Shown piece by piece: positions 41,350-54,679 of a stretch of 64,000 bases of DNA. Numbering within the stretch: the first letter of the stretch is position 1; each line of letters opens with the position of its first letter. The stretch lies in contig CM019066.1 in assembly GCA_009667805.1 (NCBI GenBank), forward strand, positions 120,959,692 to 121,023,691, in the 5' to 3' direction. Under the pieces are notes generated by a model. It had not been told where the DNA came from and searched no databases. It saw only the letters and a program-made list of their open reading frames with translations. The DNA comes from Leptobrachium leishanense. Taxonomy: Eukaryota > Chordata > Amphibia > Anura > Megophryidae. A program made the translations under genes and the position numbers.

Positions 41350-42958
41350 CAGGGTTATTCAAAGAGCTCCGAATTGGGGCCGGAAGGTAACCGAACAGTG
41401 AAATTCAGCGTACGGTCACCTTTCCTGGCCATTCGGCTATTCAGAGCGCAGGCGGTTCGCCAAATGTTGGCGAATTGCCTGCACATACGGTGCCTGTTCG
41501 GTGCCTGTTCAAGGGCAGTGAATCCACATAGAGAAGCAATGCTTCGGCTATTCAGAGAACAAAAGCCAGCAGTGAAAAGTTGCCGAATCGCCCTGCTGTT
41601 CGGTGGTTTATTCAGGCGAATCCCATACAGGGTAATTCAAAGAGATTCGAAAAGTCACCGCACGTTCGGTGACTTTTCGTTCTCTTCAATTCGGTTCCTT
41701 TTGCCGATCCCATTTCGGCGACCCTGCGGTGTATTCAGCAAGCACCACAGGGTCCACGAATTGCAGGGAAAAGCTGCTGCAAACCCCACGAAAACTAACC
41801 GCAAAACCCGCCGAATGCACGCCGAAAACCCACAAAAACATCTGGATTAACCCGTCGAAGACGCCGGAAAAACCCAAGCAGGAGCCGATCACACGCAGTG
41901 AAGCCGCCGGAAAAAGCCGAGACCGCAGAAGAAGGAGGTGAATAAATTAGAAAAACAGTTTGCATGAATGATTGAAAAGTGAAACGCTGTTTGCAAAGAA
42001 ACTACTGAGCAAAAATGTCTGAAATTTACATATGAGGTCCAGGGAATGATAATAAAAAGAGCTGTTACAGAAAAAATAAGTAAAGTAAAAAAAAAAAAAA
42101 AAAATCAGACTTTTTAAAAAAGAAATCCAGAATAATGCTTAAAATATACTAAAAAAGCTATAAATAAAGAGACTCTTTACTGCAGAATTCTATAATGAAC
42201 GGTTTATTAGATATTGAATTAAAACAGAAATATTTTTAACATGGAAGCCTATGGGATTCTCCTGAATAAACCTGCCGAATTAAACCACCGAATGGCAGGG
42301 CATTTCTGGTTCACTGCTGGTTTGTGTTCTCTGAATAGCCGAAGCAGTGCTTTTTTATGGGGATTTCACCGTATGTGCAGGCAATTCGCCAGGATTTGGT
42401 GAATTGCCTGCTCTCTGGATAGCCGAATGGCCAAGAAAGGTAGATTTTTTTAGGATCTTTTAGGCATTTTTAGAGATTTTTTTGCAAACATCTTTTTTCT
42501 GTTTTTTTTTTAAATCGTTTTTTTCTTTTTTTTGTAACAGCCCTTTTTATTATCATTCATTGTACCTTATATGTCAATTTCAGACATTTTCGCTCAGTAG
42601 TTGCTTTGCAAACAGCGTATCACTTTTCAAACATTCAAGCGTACTGTTTTTTTTTCACTCTCTTCGTCTGCGGTGTCAGGTTTTTCTGGCGGCTGCTCTG
42701 CGCTCTGATCGGCTCCTGCTCGAGTTTCTCGGCGTGTTCAGCGGCGTTAATCCAGATGTTTTTGCGGGTTTCGGTGTGCGTTCGCCCTGGTTTTGCGGTG
42801 AGTTTGCGTCGACTTTTCCCTGCATTGCGGCGGCCCTGTGGTGCTTGCTGAATACACCGCAGGGTCGCCGAAATGAGATCGCTAAATCGCACCGAATTGA
42901 AGAGAACGAAAAGTCACCGAACGTGCGATGACTTTTAAATTCTCTTTGAATAACCCTG
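41350..42958. mobile_element. CAGGGTTATTC-family element with an inverted relative inside
   Basis: Outer ends CAGGGTTATTCAAAGAG and CTCTTTGAATAACCCTG, flanked by TAT (41347-41349 and 42959-42961). At 41628 a second family terminus (CAGGGTAATTCAAAGAG, then AAAAGTCACCGCACG) starts a copy in the opposite orientation that runs to about 42440 and lacks its far end. The outer element resumes at about 42441 missing roughly 110 bases. Confidence 0.82.
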
Positions 42959-42961
42959 TAT

Positions 42962-43399
42962 ATATTTGGCTGATGTTCTTTTGCTGATACCTGGCACACT
43001 TGTTTCCAATATTCAGGTTTATTAGCCTATCATATTAAATGTGGGGCTTCCCTTATAAAAGGTTAATGTCTGATTTAAGAATAATTATTTTTTATCGTAC
43101 AATTTCATTTAATAATATACATCTTATATAGAAAGACTACCTATTAAAGAGGACTTTTTATTACATGTGACACCATTTTTAAGAGGATGTATTGAATGGC
43201 TGATTATCCTCTAAATTGGCTGATTATCCTCTAAATTCCCACATTTTTAGATGTAGCTAATATAGAATATGTAGCTAATATTTCACTAATGCCCCCCAGC
43301 ATTACAAAGGCCTCTGACACCTAGACACTTACCTGTACAAATTTCCTTTTCACACAGAAACACACAGACCAAATTTCATTTCCACACTGATCAGTCCCA
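42962..43399. other. Nothing recognised
   Basis: AT-rich; a 22-base direct repeat (GGCTGATTATCCTCTAAATT) at about 43197 and 43219. Confidence 0.5.
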
Positions 43400-43977
43400 C
43401 CCCTTCCTTCCCATCCACCCCCTCCCCACCCAGGACCGGCCTCTAATTTCAGGCATCCTTTCCAGCTGTCTCCACTTCTCTCTAATTACTCTTACTAATC
43501 CCAGGCTTCTGGTCTCTCCCATGCAAGCTCTGCAGTGTTTTTCTGACCACCAGCTCCCTTTCCCCTCTGCTGGAATTAGGGAAGTGCTAGGTCCACACAC
43601 TGCTGCACAATGCGCTCCCTGTCTCTTCTACTCTGCACTCATCCTAAAATGGAACTCCTGCCTCTGTGCCACCAACCCCTCCACTCTCTACATCTCTCCC
43701 TCTCGTATAAGACATTCCTATACAGGGAAGTCTGCCACCAAATTCACTAATACACATCACTGTCCCAACCAGTCCATCACTCTCACATTGCAGTCCTCTC
43801 CTCTTGTTTCTGCCCCAACCCTTCTAGATTGTGAGTTCCCACGGGAATAGGGCCCTCGTTTCCTCATGTATCAGTTTATCAAATGTTGTTCAGTCTCAAT
43901 GTATTGTAACCCTGTCTATATCATAACCATTGTTCAGCGCTGCGGAATATGTAGGCGCTATATAAATAAATAATAAT
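43400..43977 (+). mobile_element. L2 LINE 3' end
   Basis: From about 43700 the sequence matches the 3' UTR of the L2 at 14196-15776 in opposite orientation: CAGTCCTCTCCTC, GATTGTGAGTTCCCACGGGA, ATAGGGCCCTCG, GCGCTGCGGAATATG and a TAAATAAATAATAATG tail. The upstream part (43400-43700) has a degraded WNS-type C-terminal stretch and is less certain. Confidence 0.75.
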
Positions 43978-44119
43978 GTATTGATTATAGAGGAGTTCAA
44001 TATATAGACCTAGTGGCAGCTCTAAGATAGAGACAATATATTTATTGCACCAACAGGAGGACATAGTTTAGAGGGCTTTAAATTCCACAGAATGAGGAAG
44101 GGAGGTTCTATTCGCTAAA

Positions 44120-44555
44120 GGCTAGGGACAGATGAGCGCATTTTCTGCGGCCACCGTCAAAATGTACGTCGATGCGTGCGCACGCATTTTTTCACGGAAT
44201 ACGCTTAAGTGGTCAGACGATGCGCAATTCTGGACGTATTTCATGACGATGGGGTGAAAAGAAGTCTAGGGAAATCCGGCTGTTTGAACGTTATGTTGGC
44301 CGCACACTAGCAGCGTCTGACATCTCCTAATCACGCACACACGCTGCTATGCGGCCGCAGCGCACTCTGTACGTCAGTACCAGCGGTTTAACGTTCTCGA
44401 AAAAATGCGTTCATTTTCCACTTGCGTTGCGCGGCCGGACTTTTGTGCGACCGTACTTCGTATATTGGCTGTCATTGCCCGTCATCTGCTGCTAGTGCGG
44501 CCGTGATTATGTGCGCCAGAACGCGCGTTCGCACTGCCTCAGTCTGACCCTAGCC
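44120..44555. mobile_element. GGCTAGGG-family MITE
   Basis: Ends GGCTAGGGACAGATGAGCGC and CAGTCTGACCCTAGCC, with TAAA before and TAA after. Interior shares CACGGAATACGC, AACGTTATGTTGGCCG and CACACGCTGCTATGCGG with the family. Confidence 0.82.
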
Positions 44556-45689
44556 TAAGAAAACCTCATGATTGGGCTCGGTCACGGACATGGAATCTAC
44601 CTCTATATTTAGGATTAACAAGGTGCTGTTAAGTACAACACCTCCATTGGTAATGCTAACGTAGCTCCTGCTGTTCTAGTGAAGTCTAATACTCGTGTTC
44701 GGTCTCTGCTGTAAAAGCAGGTTACTGTACATTTACACTTCTTATACTTTGTATAGGAAGTGAAAGTATACAGGGAAATGAACAACAATTAACCATACCC
44801 CTCGTTATGTTGCTCTCTATCCTCACTATTCTCAAAAAAATACCAGTTTTTAAAAGTTGGTATAAAGTGATTTTACAAATGCAAACTCACTTAATAACTT
44901 AACATGAAATTCCTTTTGGATAAAGGAATTTTATGTATATATGAAATGTTCATGAATTATTCACTATAATGCTTATTTAAGTGTAAGGCTGGGCTATTTT
45001 TATCACGTTTTCAAACCTTTTGACAAGCTGCTCTAGTTACGCTCTTGGTAACCATTATACAGAGGCTTCTGGTGAGCTGATAACAGAGTTTCAACATTTA
45101 GGCCAAATCAGTTGAACTTAGCTTTGGGGGAAGGGCGGGGAGAAAAACTGACAGCGTGGGCCTACATGTTGCAAATTGGTCTTCATATTATTATCTCATG
45201 CAGCTGTATGCCGAAGATACATATTATAGGGAGATAACGTTAATAATTTAGAACCTCTAACACTCTATGACACAGACCACGTTCCGTGTTGCGTTTGAGA
45301 GGTCTGCATATCCGTTTTAAAAGAAATCCTGAAACAGGAATTATTTTAACTGAACTCTGAGAAAGAACCCTATCAATTCTACTGGCTATTTACTGAAAAA
45401 TGAGAACAGTGAGTGTCAGGACCAGTGCAAGGATTTCATGCACATTAGGCAAAACATGTTTTTCTGTCTCCCTATATCTCCCCAAATATTGTCCCTTTTA
45501 ATCACTGTTCTCTCCCTGTACTGTAACATTTATTGTAATATATGTTCATAGTCCATGTCTCTCTCTTGTGGATACGTGTTTGTTTTATCATTACTTTACT
45601 CCCCTTGCTCATTTGCATTTCTTCCCACCTAGTCTGTCATAACTTTAGAACTAGATGTTCCATTACGCTCAGACAGCCTAAAACATGGG
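44556..45689. other. Nothing recognised
   Basis: AT-rich unique-looking sequence with short chance frames. Confidence 0.5.
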
Positions 45690-45827
45690 ATGTATCAAGA
45701 TTGGCCAGGTTTGCCAGTTATTTGAACACAGCACAGGTGACATGATTAGCTGTTCAGTGATTGCAGCGTTTCCACAAGGTAATCCTTAAAACCTGCCCTG
45801 TTAGTGGGTACCTATGGGAACCACTGT
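45690..45827. mobile_element. hAT-type MITE remnant
   Basis: GGCCAGGTTTGCCAG, GAACACAGCACAGGTGA, GTTCAGTGATTGCA, CCTGCCCTGTTAGTGGGTAC and ATGGGAACCACTG follow the order of the hAT MITEs at 7191 and 58991. The left terminus is lost. Confidence 0.7.
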
Positions 45828-46280
45828 GATAATGTGTCATTGTGTGTGATTAGAGTTCTACCGGTGTATATGGGGCTGTGTGTCTTGACAAAGGCTAATA
45901 TATCAGCTGAAAGTTTGTCATCTGGTTAACCTCCATTGGGGTCCACGAGCACCAGTTTATTTAGCAAACCCTCTTCCTTTCTACAGACACTGACATACCT
46001 AGATGGACACTGGCAGGTGCTGGGAGATCCTGTATCTTTTTATGCAATTTATAAATGGTTAATCATTGAACATAATAATTTAACCCACTGACTCATACCT
46101 CCAAAAAAGGGCCTCAATAAACTAGTTAGTAAAAATAAATTTTAAGAAACCTCTCTCCAACATGAAGATTTGTGACTTGTACCAGTCTAGGTCTCTGCTT
46201 GCCCATAGCTGTATCAGCTTATGTAACCATTGCCATGTTTGCTCTCTGTTTTCAGTAATTTAGTTGCTTTGCCTCATTAA

Positions 46281-46593
46281 CCCCTTAACGACAGGTGGGT
46301 GGTGCCTGTCCGGAGGGGGTTAATGCTGATGGGGCCTACTAGTACGCCACCAGGTGCTGCAGCGGGCCTTTGATTTGGCCCGCCCACACAGCTGACACTT
46401 GCACTGTGTCATTGGCTGCAGGGGGACAGCTTGATTTCAAGCCATACGGCGACAGCCAATGGCGCGATGCGTGTGCCGGATGGTGGACAGGGCGGTCGCA
46501 GCCCATTGAAGTCATCGGGGCATACTATACGCCCTGCGGCTTCAAGGCCCTCCCGCCATGGGACAGCATAGTACGCCCCGAGGTGTCAAGAGG
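46281..46593. mobile_element. piggyBac-type MITE, 313 bp
   Basis: TTAA on both sides (46277-46280 and 46594-46597). Ends CCCCTTAACGACAGG and GGTGTCAAGAGG are imperfect inverted repeats and resemble those of the piggyBac at 1450-6775 (CCCCTTAGGGACC). The interior has GTACGCC repeats and matching arms. It could be mobilised in trans by a piggyBac transposase; that is inference. Confidence 0.75.
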
Positions 46594-46639
46594 TTAACTA
46601 ATGCAGCACACACTCTCATTCAGCCTAGGTATGTGCACC

Positions 46640-46920
46640 GATTATTATTTTATTTTTTCATTTCAGTTCGGCTCGTTCGGTTTTTTTAAATTTTCGTTTC
46701 AGATCGTTTCAGCCGATTTTCGTTTTGGCTCGTTTCGTTTCGGCACGTTGTTTCGTATCGACTTTCATTTCGTGATATCGGAAATTTTCGGTCTTTCGGA
46801 TCGTCTGTTCTCATCGTTTCAAAGGATCTATTTCGTTTTGACTTAGATGAATGGTATTTCGGATGCTCCGATATTTTGGTCGATACGGTAATTCTGCCGA
46901 TTCTATCGTTTTTTTATGAA
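46640..46920. repeat. TTTCG-rich degenerate repeat
   Basis: Many variants of TTTCGTTTC, TCGTTTCG and GATCGTTTCAG follow each other without a fixed period. Contains many TCG trinucleotides in an otherwise AT-rich, CpG-poor setting. Confidence 0.6.
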
Positions 46921-47030
46921 AGATACTTTTTTCTTATGAATATGCATTGCACAACTTTATTTAATCATATTAAAAAATTAAAAATGGTATGAAAGGAAAA
47001 AAAATTAACAAAACGATTTACCTCTACAGA

Positions 47031-47170
47031 ATAATGCAGCATATGACTCCGCACACTGCAGGGCAGCACTTCTACAGTATAATAATGCAGCATATGATTC
47101 CGCACACTGCCGGGCAGCACCTCTACAGTATAATAATGCAGCATATGAATCCTCACACTGCCGGGCAGCA
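47031..47170. repeat. 51-bp tandem repeat, nearly three copies
   Basis: ATAATGCAGCATATGA recurs at 47031, 47082 and 47133, each followed by CGCACACTGC.GGGCAGCA. Reading frames on both strands here mirror the repeat. Confidence 0.85.
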
Positions 47171-47234
47171 ATTACAGACGTCTTCAGTGTACCATCTGAC
47201 AAAGAATTGATATAGTCATTTTCAGTTAAATTAA

Positions 47235-49061
47235 AGGGGTTATTCAGAGAGATTCGAAATGTCAACGCACATTCGGTGACCTTTCGTTCCCTGCAATTCG
47301 GGACAATTCAGCAATTCTAATTCGCCGACCCTGCGGCGTATTCAGCAAGCACCGCAGGGCCCCCGTATTGCAGGGAAAACCTGTCGCAAAACCCGTAGAA
47401 CACTCACCGAACACCTGCAGAAACCGCAGCAAAAACCATGCAGAACATGCCGGAAAAACCCGACGAGCCGCCGATCACAGCACAGAGCAGCCGCTGGAAA
47501 AAGCCGACAAGCAGACGAATGGGGAAAAATAAATAAATAAATAAAGTATGCTTCAAAGTTTCAAAATTGAAACGCTGTTTGCAAAAAAACTACTGAACGG
47601 AAATGTCTGGAATTTACATATAAAGGTCTTATGAATGATAATAAAAATGGCAGTGTAAGGTTCCTCGCCGGCGGCGGCGCCGCAGATGATCAAATACACT
47701 ATTGCATTCATCATACTGCAGGGCAGCACCCTTCAGTTGCTGCCACAGAATAAACTGTTGCCTTATCCAGCTCTGCACTGAGTATCAGGTGCATCTCATT
47801 ATTCGGCCTGCTGCCTCTATATAACTGAACCACAACCTTACCTAGATGCTTCAGCATTAAACTTTCACTTCCAAGTGGAACTCGTGCAGCCAGGAGCCTG
47901 ACACTCTGACAAACCTGTGTCCAGGACTTACCTGAAGATCTGACGGCTTGCTTGCCTACTGGACAATCCCCTTCCATACCCCTGGACCTGTTGGGCTTCG
48001 TCCAAGTGACCCACTGCTTCATGCAAGTAACCCCTCGCTTTCATTCAAAGTGAACCCCTTTGCTTCATTCAAAGTGAACCCCTTTTGCTTCATCCAGAGG
48101 AACCCCTGCATTGCCTAAAGGACTTACCCGTGTATCACAGACTCCCTGCATACTGGACTCTTACATCAGTTTATCCTGCTCTAAGAACAGTCCCTGTGTT
48201 GTCCGTCCATCTGTCTGTAAATTTAATCTTTTCCCTGTCCTGGGTCCTGTCTAAGTATTCCTGTGTATATTTTGCCATCCTGCTCATATGTTTAGTTCAC
48301 TCTGCTTTCTCTCTACCTGAACCTGTATATTTTATGGTTAACCCCTTTCTGCCCATTTTCAGACCCCCTCCTGTATATTTTATATCAAGTTGTTCCAATC
48401 CCTTCCAGTCTGTTCATTCTGTTTACTTCTCTCTCATCCTTTCGCTCCTCTGCCTAGTACCCGCATATGGTTAACCCCTTTCTGTCCTTTTGAATTCTCT
48501 TGTTCATATGTCAGGCATCCCTTTTTCCTATGATATCCCTTCTCCATGTTCTGTGATACTTCTTTAATAAAACCCCTTTTTATTGTTGAAATCCATTGCC
48601 TCTTTGTCACTGCATCTCTGGGCTTGCAACCTCCCCCACCTGCCTGTCTAGAACGTTACAGGCAGTTACAGAAAAAAGAAAATACGAATAAAGAATCCTT
48701 AAAAAAAAATCTCTAAATGGACTTTTTACAGCAGAACAAAATAATAAACGGTTTATTACATATTGCATTACAATGGGAATGTTTTTAACATTGAAGCCTA
48801 TGGGGTTCGCCTGAATAAAGCTGAAGAATGAAACCTCTGAACAGCAGGGCGTTTCGGCAACTTTTCACTGCTGTTTGTCTCTGAAATAGACAAACCATTG
48901 CTTCTCTATGGGGGATTTCACTGCCCTCGAACAGGCACTGTACATGTAGGCAATTCGACAAAATTTGGCGAACTGTCTGCTCTCTGAATAGCCGAATGTC
49001 CCCATACACTGAATTTCTGGTTACATTTTGGCGACATTTCAGATCTCTCTGAATAACCCTG
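47235..49061. mobile_element. AGGGGTTATTCAGAGAG-family element split by a solo LTR
   Basis: Ends AGGGGTTATTCAGAGAGATTC and GATCTCTCTGAATAACCCTG with TAA on both sides (47232-47234 and 49062-49064). About 0.8 kb belongs to the element; the rest is the solo LTR at 47654-48660. Confidence 0.85.
47654..48660 (+). mobile_element. Solo LTR E, 1.0 kb
   Basis: Starts TGTAAGGTTCCTCGCC and ends TCTAGAACGTTACA, with GGCAG duplicated on both sides (47649-47653 and 48661-48665). On the plus strand it has a TATA-like CTCTATATAACTG (about 47815) and a polyadenylation signal in CTTTAATAAAACC (about 48563), in the order expected for an LTR. No internal region remains, so it arose by LTR-LTR recombination. 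Which LTR family it belongs to is unknown. Confidence 0.85.
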
Positions 49062-49064
49062 TAA

Positions 49065-49838
49065 AGTTAACTTTTCAAAGTTTTTAAGCACTTGTTTCTG
49101 TCTAGCAAGTTGGCAGGAAAAAAAGACGTATATTCTTTGAAGCTCTATTGAAGCCTGAGTCTGATTATGATCAGAGTGCATCTCAGTAAAGGTACAGAAC
49201 TCTTTGTACACATCCTAGTATGCATCACAGGTACTCATTATTCCGAAACCTAAATCAATGCAAGCGGTACAGTTTGCAGAATGTGAACCTTAAGAAAAAT
49301 AATGGATTAGGTGAACCTATTTTCCTTTTTGTATAATTTAATCCTAAAATAGCCAAATAAATATAATATTTTCATAGAATTATGGTTTGTTGTTTAAATT
49401 CACTTATTTATATTCTTACCTTCCGTGTGCTTTTATTACATATTTGAAGTGCTGTTAACATTTCTCAGTAATCCAAGCCTCTTTATGTCTGAATCCAGAC
49501 AACATTTTTATTACCAATAACTTAGACAACGTGTCAAACATGGTTACAATTTTGAATATTTTTGAGTATCAAACTCAGCAGAAATGTCTATTTTATTATC
49601 TCACGGGGAAAACAAAACTAGGAATTACAATCAAGAGGAATGGTTAAGACAGGTTGGATGAAGGTTTTATATCCTGTTTTAGTAAGCTCATACTTATTAA
49701 GTCTGATGGCTTTGACATCTTAGTCCATGGGTTATTCAATAAATCGTGGCAATATTTAAATTCAGAACGCTGCAGACCCACCGTGATGTGCTTTTGTTCG
49801 TTGGAGATATTAATAACATGATCCTTTAGGATTGATCA
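49065..49838. other. Nothing recognised
   Basis: AT-rich, no supported gene or element end. Confidence 0.5.
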
Positions 49839-50127
49839 TACAGTGGCAAGAAAAAGTATGTGAACCCTTTGAGATTACGTTGAGTTTTGCATGAATTGGT
49901 CATAAAATGTGCTCTGATCTTCATCTAAGTCACAACAATTTGAAAAACACAGTCTGCTTAAAATAATACACAAACATTATTATGTTTTCATGTGTTTATT
50001 GAACATAACATGTAAACATTCACCAGTGCAGGGTGGGAAAGTATGTGAACCCCTAGCGTAATGACTTCTCCAAGAGCTAATTGGAGCCAGGAGTGAGCCA
50101 ACCTTGAGTCCAATCAGTGTGATATTA

Positions 50128-51373
<1,246 letters not shown>

Positions 51374-51595
51374 GTCCAAAGGTTCACATACTTTTTCCAC
51401 CCTGCTCAGTGAATGTTTACATGTTCTGTTCAATTAAAACATGAAAACATTTAATGTTTGTGTTGTATTATTTTAAGCAGACTGTGTTTTTCAAATTGTT
51501 GTGACTTAGATGAAGATCAGAGCACATTTTATGACCAATTCATGCAAAACTCCACGTAATCCCAAAGGGTTCACATACTTTTTCTTGCCACTGTA

Positions 51596-52097
51596 TATAG
51601 TAGTGTCTGAAAAGGTCTACCTTGCAATTTTACATACAGTATAACAGTAATGTTATGGCTATACTTACATTTTTTGAGAGTGTTGTAGAATAAAGAATAT
51701 AAATCTGATTAGACCAAGAGATGATTCATTTATTGTAACTGATCTTATTACTGTGACTGTAACCCTACCTTTCATGAAGATCAGCTAATAGTATAGAATT
51801 TAACCAAACTATAATGTTATCCCTACACTTCATCCCCCAACAAAACTGTACAAAAATCAGTTTAAGTGTAAGGGAACGATGCAATACTAACCATCGTCAT
51901 CTGCAGAGTAAAAATCTACCCTTCTTTGTTCCAGATGGGTATATTTTAACTCTGCAGACATACTTTCGTGGACGTCTGTTGTCTCAGGAAATGCAAAATG
52001 TCTACAGATACCTCTGCTTCTGAGATGACACACAAAAGCCCTTTGAGTAGTCTACCCAAGTAAAGCTCTATTCCACGATTGCCGCTAAACCGGAGAC
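51596..52097. other. Nothing recognised
   Basis: Short chance frames only. Confidence 0.5.
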
Positions 52098-52100
52098 TTA

Positions 52101-52978
52101 CAGGGTTATCCAAAGAGCTCCGAATTGCTTGAGAAAGGTAACCGAACGCTGAAAATCAGGGTTCGGTTACCTTTCCTGGCCATTCGGTTATCCAGAGAGC
52201 AGGTAATTCGCCAAATCCTAGCGCATTGCCTGCACATACGGTGCCTGTTCGAGGGCAGTGAAATCCCCATGAAAAAGCACTGCTTCGGCTATTCAGAGAA
52301 CACAAACCAGCAGTGAAAGGTTCCCCTAATGTCCTGCCATTCGGAGATTTAATTCGGCAAGTTTTATTCAGGAGAATCCCATAGACTTCAATGTTAAAAA
52401 TATTCCGGTTTTAATTCAATATCTAATAAACCGCTCATTATAAAATTCTGCAGTAAAGAGTCTCTTTATTTATAGATTTTTTTTTTTTTAGGATATTTTA
52501 AGCATTTTTCTTTTAAAGTCCTATTTTTTTTATTATTTTTTTAGTTAACTTCTTTCTTCTGTAACAGCCCTTTTTATTATCATTCCCTGGACCTCCTTTG
52601 TAAATTTCAGACATTTTCGCTCAGTAGTTTCTTTGCAAACAGCGTTTCATTTTCACACATTCATACAAATGGTTTTGCTAATTTATTCACTGCCTCGTCT
52701 GCGTCTCGGCTGCTTCGGCTGTGTGATCGGCTCCTGCTCAGGCTTTTTCCGTGGTTTTCGGCAGGTTAATCCAAATGTTTTTGAGGGTTTTCGGCGTGCA
52801 TTCGCTGGGTTTTGCAGTGAGTTTTCGTCGGGTTTGCGGCAGCCTTTCCCTGCAATTCGGGGACCCTGTGGTGCTTGCTGAATACACCGCAGGGTCACCG
52901 AAATGGGATCTGTAAAAGGAACCGAATTGAAGAGAACGAAAAGTCACTGAACGTGCGGTGACTTTTTGAATAACCCTG
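52101..52978. mobile_element. CAGGGTTATCC-family element, 878 bp
   Basis: Ends CAGGGTTATCCAAAGAG and a right end TTGAATAACCCTG, with TTA on both sides (52098-52100 and 52979-52981). It is closely similar along its length to the CR1-nested copy at 22105-22971 and gives a good reference for the family. No reading frame of note. Confidence 0.9.
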
Positions 52979-52981
52979 TTA

Positions 52982-53560
52982 GTAAAAAGCAAATCTGAAT
53001 GCGCAGATTTTTTACCTTCTCCAGTTTAGTGTAAGTGCCTGACCCTGGAAGGAAGCGGATCAAGTATGGGCTCAATAGGACTCAATGAAGCCCTGCAAGT
53101 CTCAGCCGCAAGCTTGCCCTTACGAGATTGAGAAGCACCGTGGATGAAGTGCGGAGGGAGACTGGGAACTATTTGACTCAGAATAAATAGCGCCCAGTCT
53201 GACTCTGCTTCTAGTGAAAGGAAGCAGCAGATCATGCCACCCTTTCCCCGTTGAATGAGAGGTAAGTAAGGCATTTATGGGTAGGTTTTCATAGTATGTT
53301 AAGTGATTTTGCAAATGCAGAATCACTTAACACCAGTTTTTAGGTATTTCTCTAAGAACAGAAGAGTGAGCTACCATGGAATAACTAGTGCTTCAATCTG
53401 TAGGCACAAATTAACGCCTCCTATACAAAATATAGAAGATGTTAATTTACAGTAATCGTCTGTGTATTCACTGTGTTCTTCATCAAAATAATCATTGTAG
53501 CACTAGTGCACCTTTAAAAGCAGCGCTGGCAGTGTTTATATTCTATGTTCTCTGCTTTAC
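52982..53560. other. Nothing recognised
   Basis: A foldback of CTTAACATACT-like sequence with AGTGATTTTGCAAATGCAG near 53300 suggests another MITE, but no ends were defined. Confidence 0.4.
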
Positions 53561-53561
53561 T

Positions 53562-54345
53562 TTTAACTAGGGACCCCCTCCAATTTATTCCAACAGAATA
53601 TCTTCACCCTCATTCAAAATGAATGTCCTTCCTAAGATCCTCTTCTTATTTCAGGCTTTACCTTCCTTGGTTACTAAGCAGTATCTAGCAGGGCTTCAAA
53701 TCGCCATTGATGCCTTTTATATTGTAGAATAAACGATGCCTTTTATATCGCCCTAAACAGGTGGGGGGCCTAGGGTTACCATGTTTACATTACTGTACTG
53801 CACAATTAGCCAAGGTTGTGGCCTGGCATTCCCCCTCCCCATGCGAGATGGTGGGATGAGAGTTTTATATATATATATATATCTTGAAAACTGCGTGCCC
53901 TGCCACTGTTCCTCTCTTTGAGACTGTGAGGAAGAATTTCTCCTAGGTCTCAGGCCCCCGTCCCCCCCCCCTTAACCCCGTTCTCTGTAATAGGGACTGA
54001 TACGAAGATATGGGGACTTATACCCGAGACACAGTTGGTCACCTTTGCGGAGTTGCCGGAAACTTTCCCGTTTTCTCCAACTGAAACAATTTGTAGGTTT
54101 GGCACTTAAGAGGGCTTTGGCACACTTTTGTGCTGTTCTCCTCAGAAGGGCCTTATTTCCTTTTTATATAGAACATATGGCAAGTGGGAGGTGGATTTAC
54201 TAGAGACGCCTCGAGGATTGGGAAGATATCTGGGAATTTGTGGCAAAATCATGAGTGTGACACACTAGGAACAGCTGTATAAAACCTTATTACGCTGGTA
54301 CGTGACTCCATTGTTGCTGTGCTGAACAGACAGGAACCCTAACAA
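53562..54345 (+). pseudogene. L1-type LINE ORF2 remnant
   Basis: Shifted frames still show the conserved post-RT stretch of L1-clade ORF2: MNVLPKILFLFQALPSLV, then LYRPKQVGGLGLP followed by a histidine-tyrosine block and LAKVVAWH. Several stops, a (TA)n run at 53864-53882 and a frameshift break it. The product would be the C-terminal part of a reverse transcriptase. Both LINE ends are undefined. Confidence 0.7.
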
Positions 54346-54576
54346 CCTCTGTTGTCATGACTATGGTTCCAAAGGTACTTATTTATAGGTGGTATGAGTG
54401 CCTAGAGATTAGGCGTTATTGGATTGACACACAGGTGCCTCTCAAATCTTCTGTAGGCCACTGGCTTTTGAACATTTGGCGTTTCTGGCCTGAACAAATC
54501 CTTTTTAGCCGCTTAGATTTGGTGGCTAGGAGGGTGTTGGCTGAGTCGTGGAGGACCTCATATCCAACAAGGCGGA

Positions 54577-54672
54577 CAAAAAAAGAAAGGTCTCCAGCCG
54601 CCAGTGACGTTTCGGCCACAAGGCCTTGTGGCCGAAATGTCACTGGCGGCTGGAGTCCTGCTTTCTTTTTGT
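54577..54672. repeat. Strong hairpin centred on AAGGCCTT
   Basis: AGAAAGGTCTCCAGCCGCCA, GTGACGTTTCGGCCACAAGG is followed at once by its near-perfect reverse complement (CCTTGTGGCCGAAATGTCAC, TGGCGGCTGGAGTCCTGCTT). Arms are about 47 bases with almost no loop. Origin unknown. Confidence 0.85.
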
Positions 54673-54679
54673 TCAGTGA

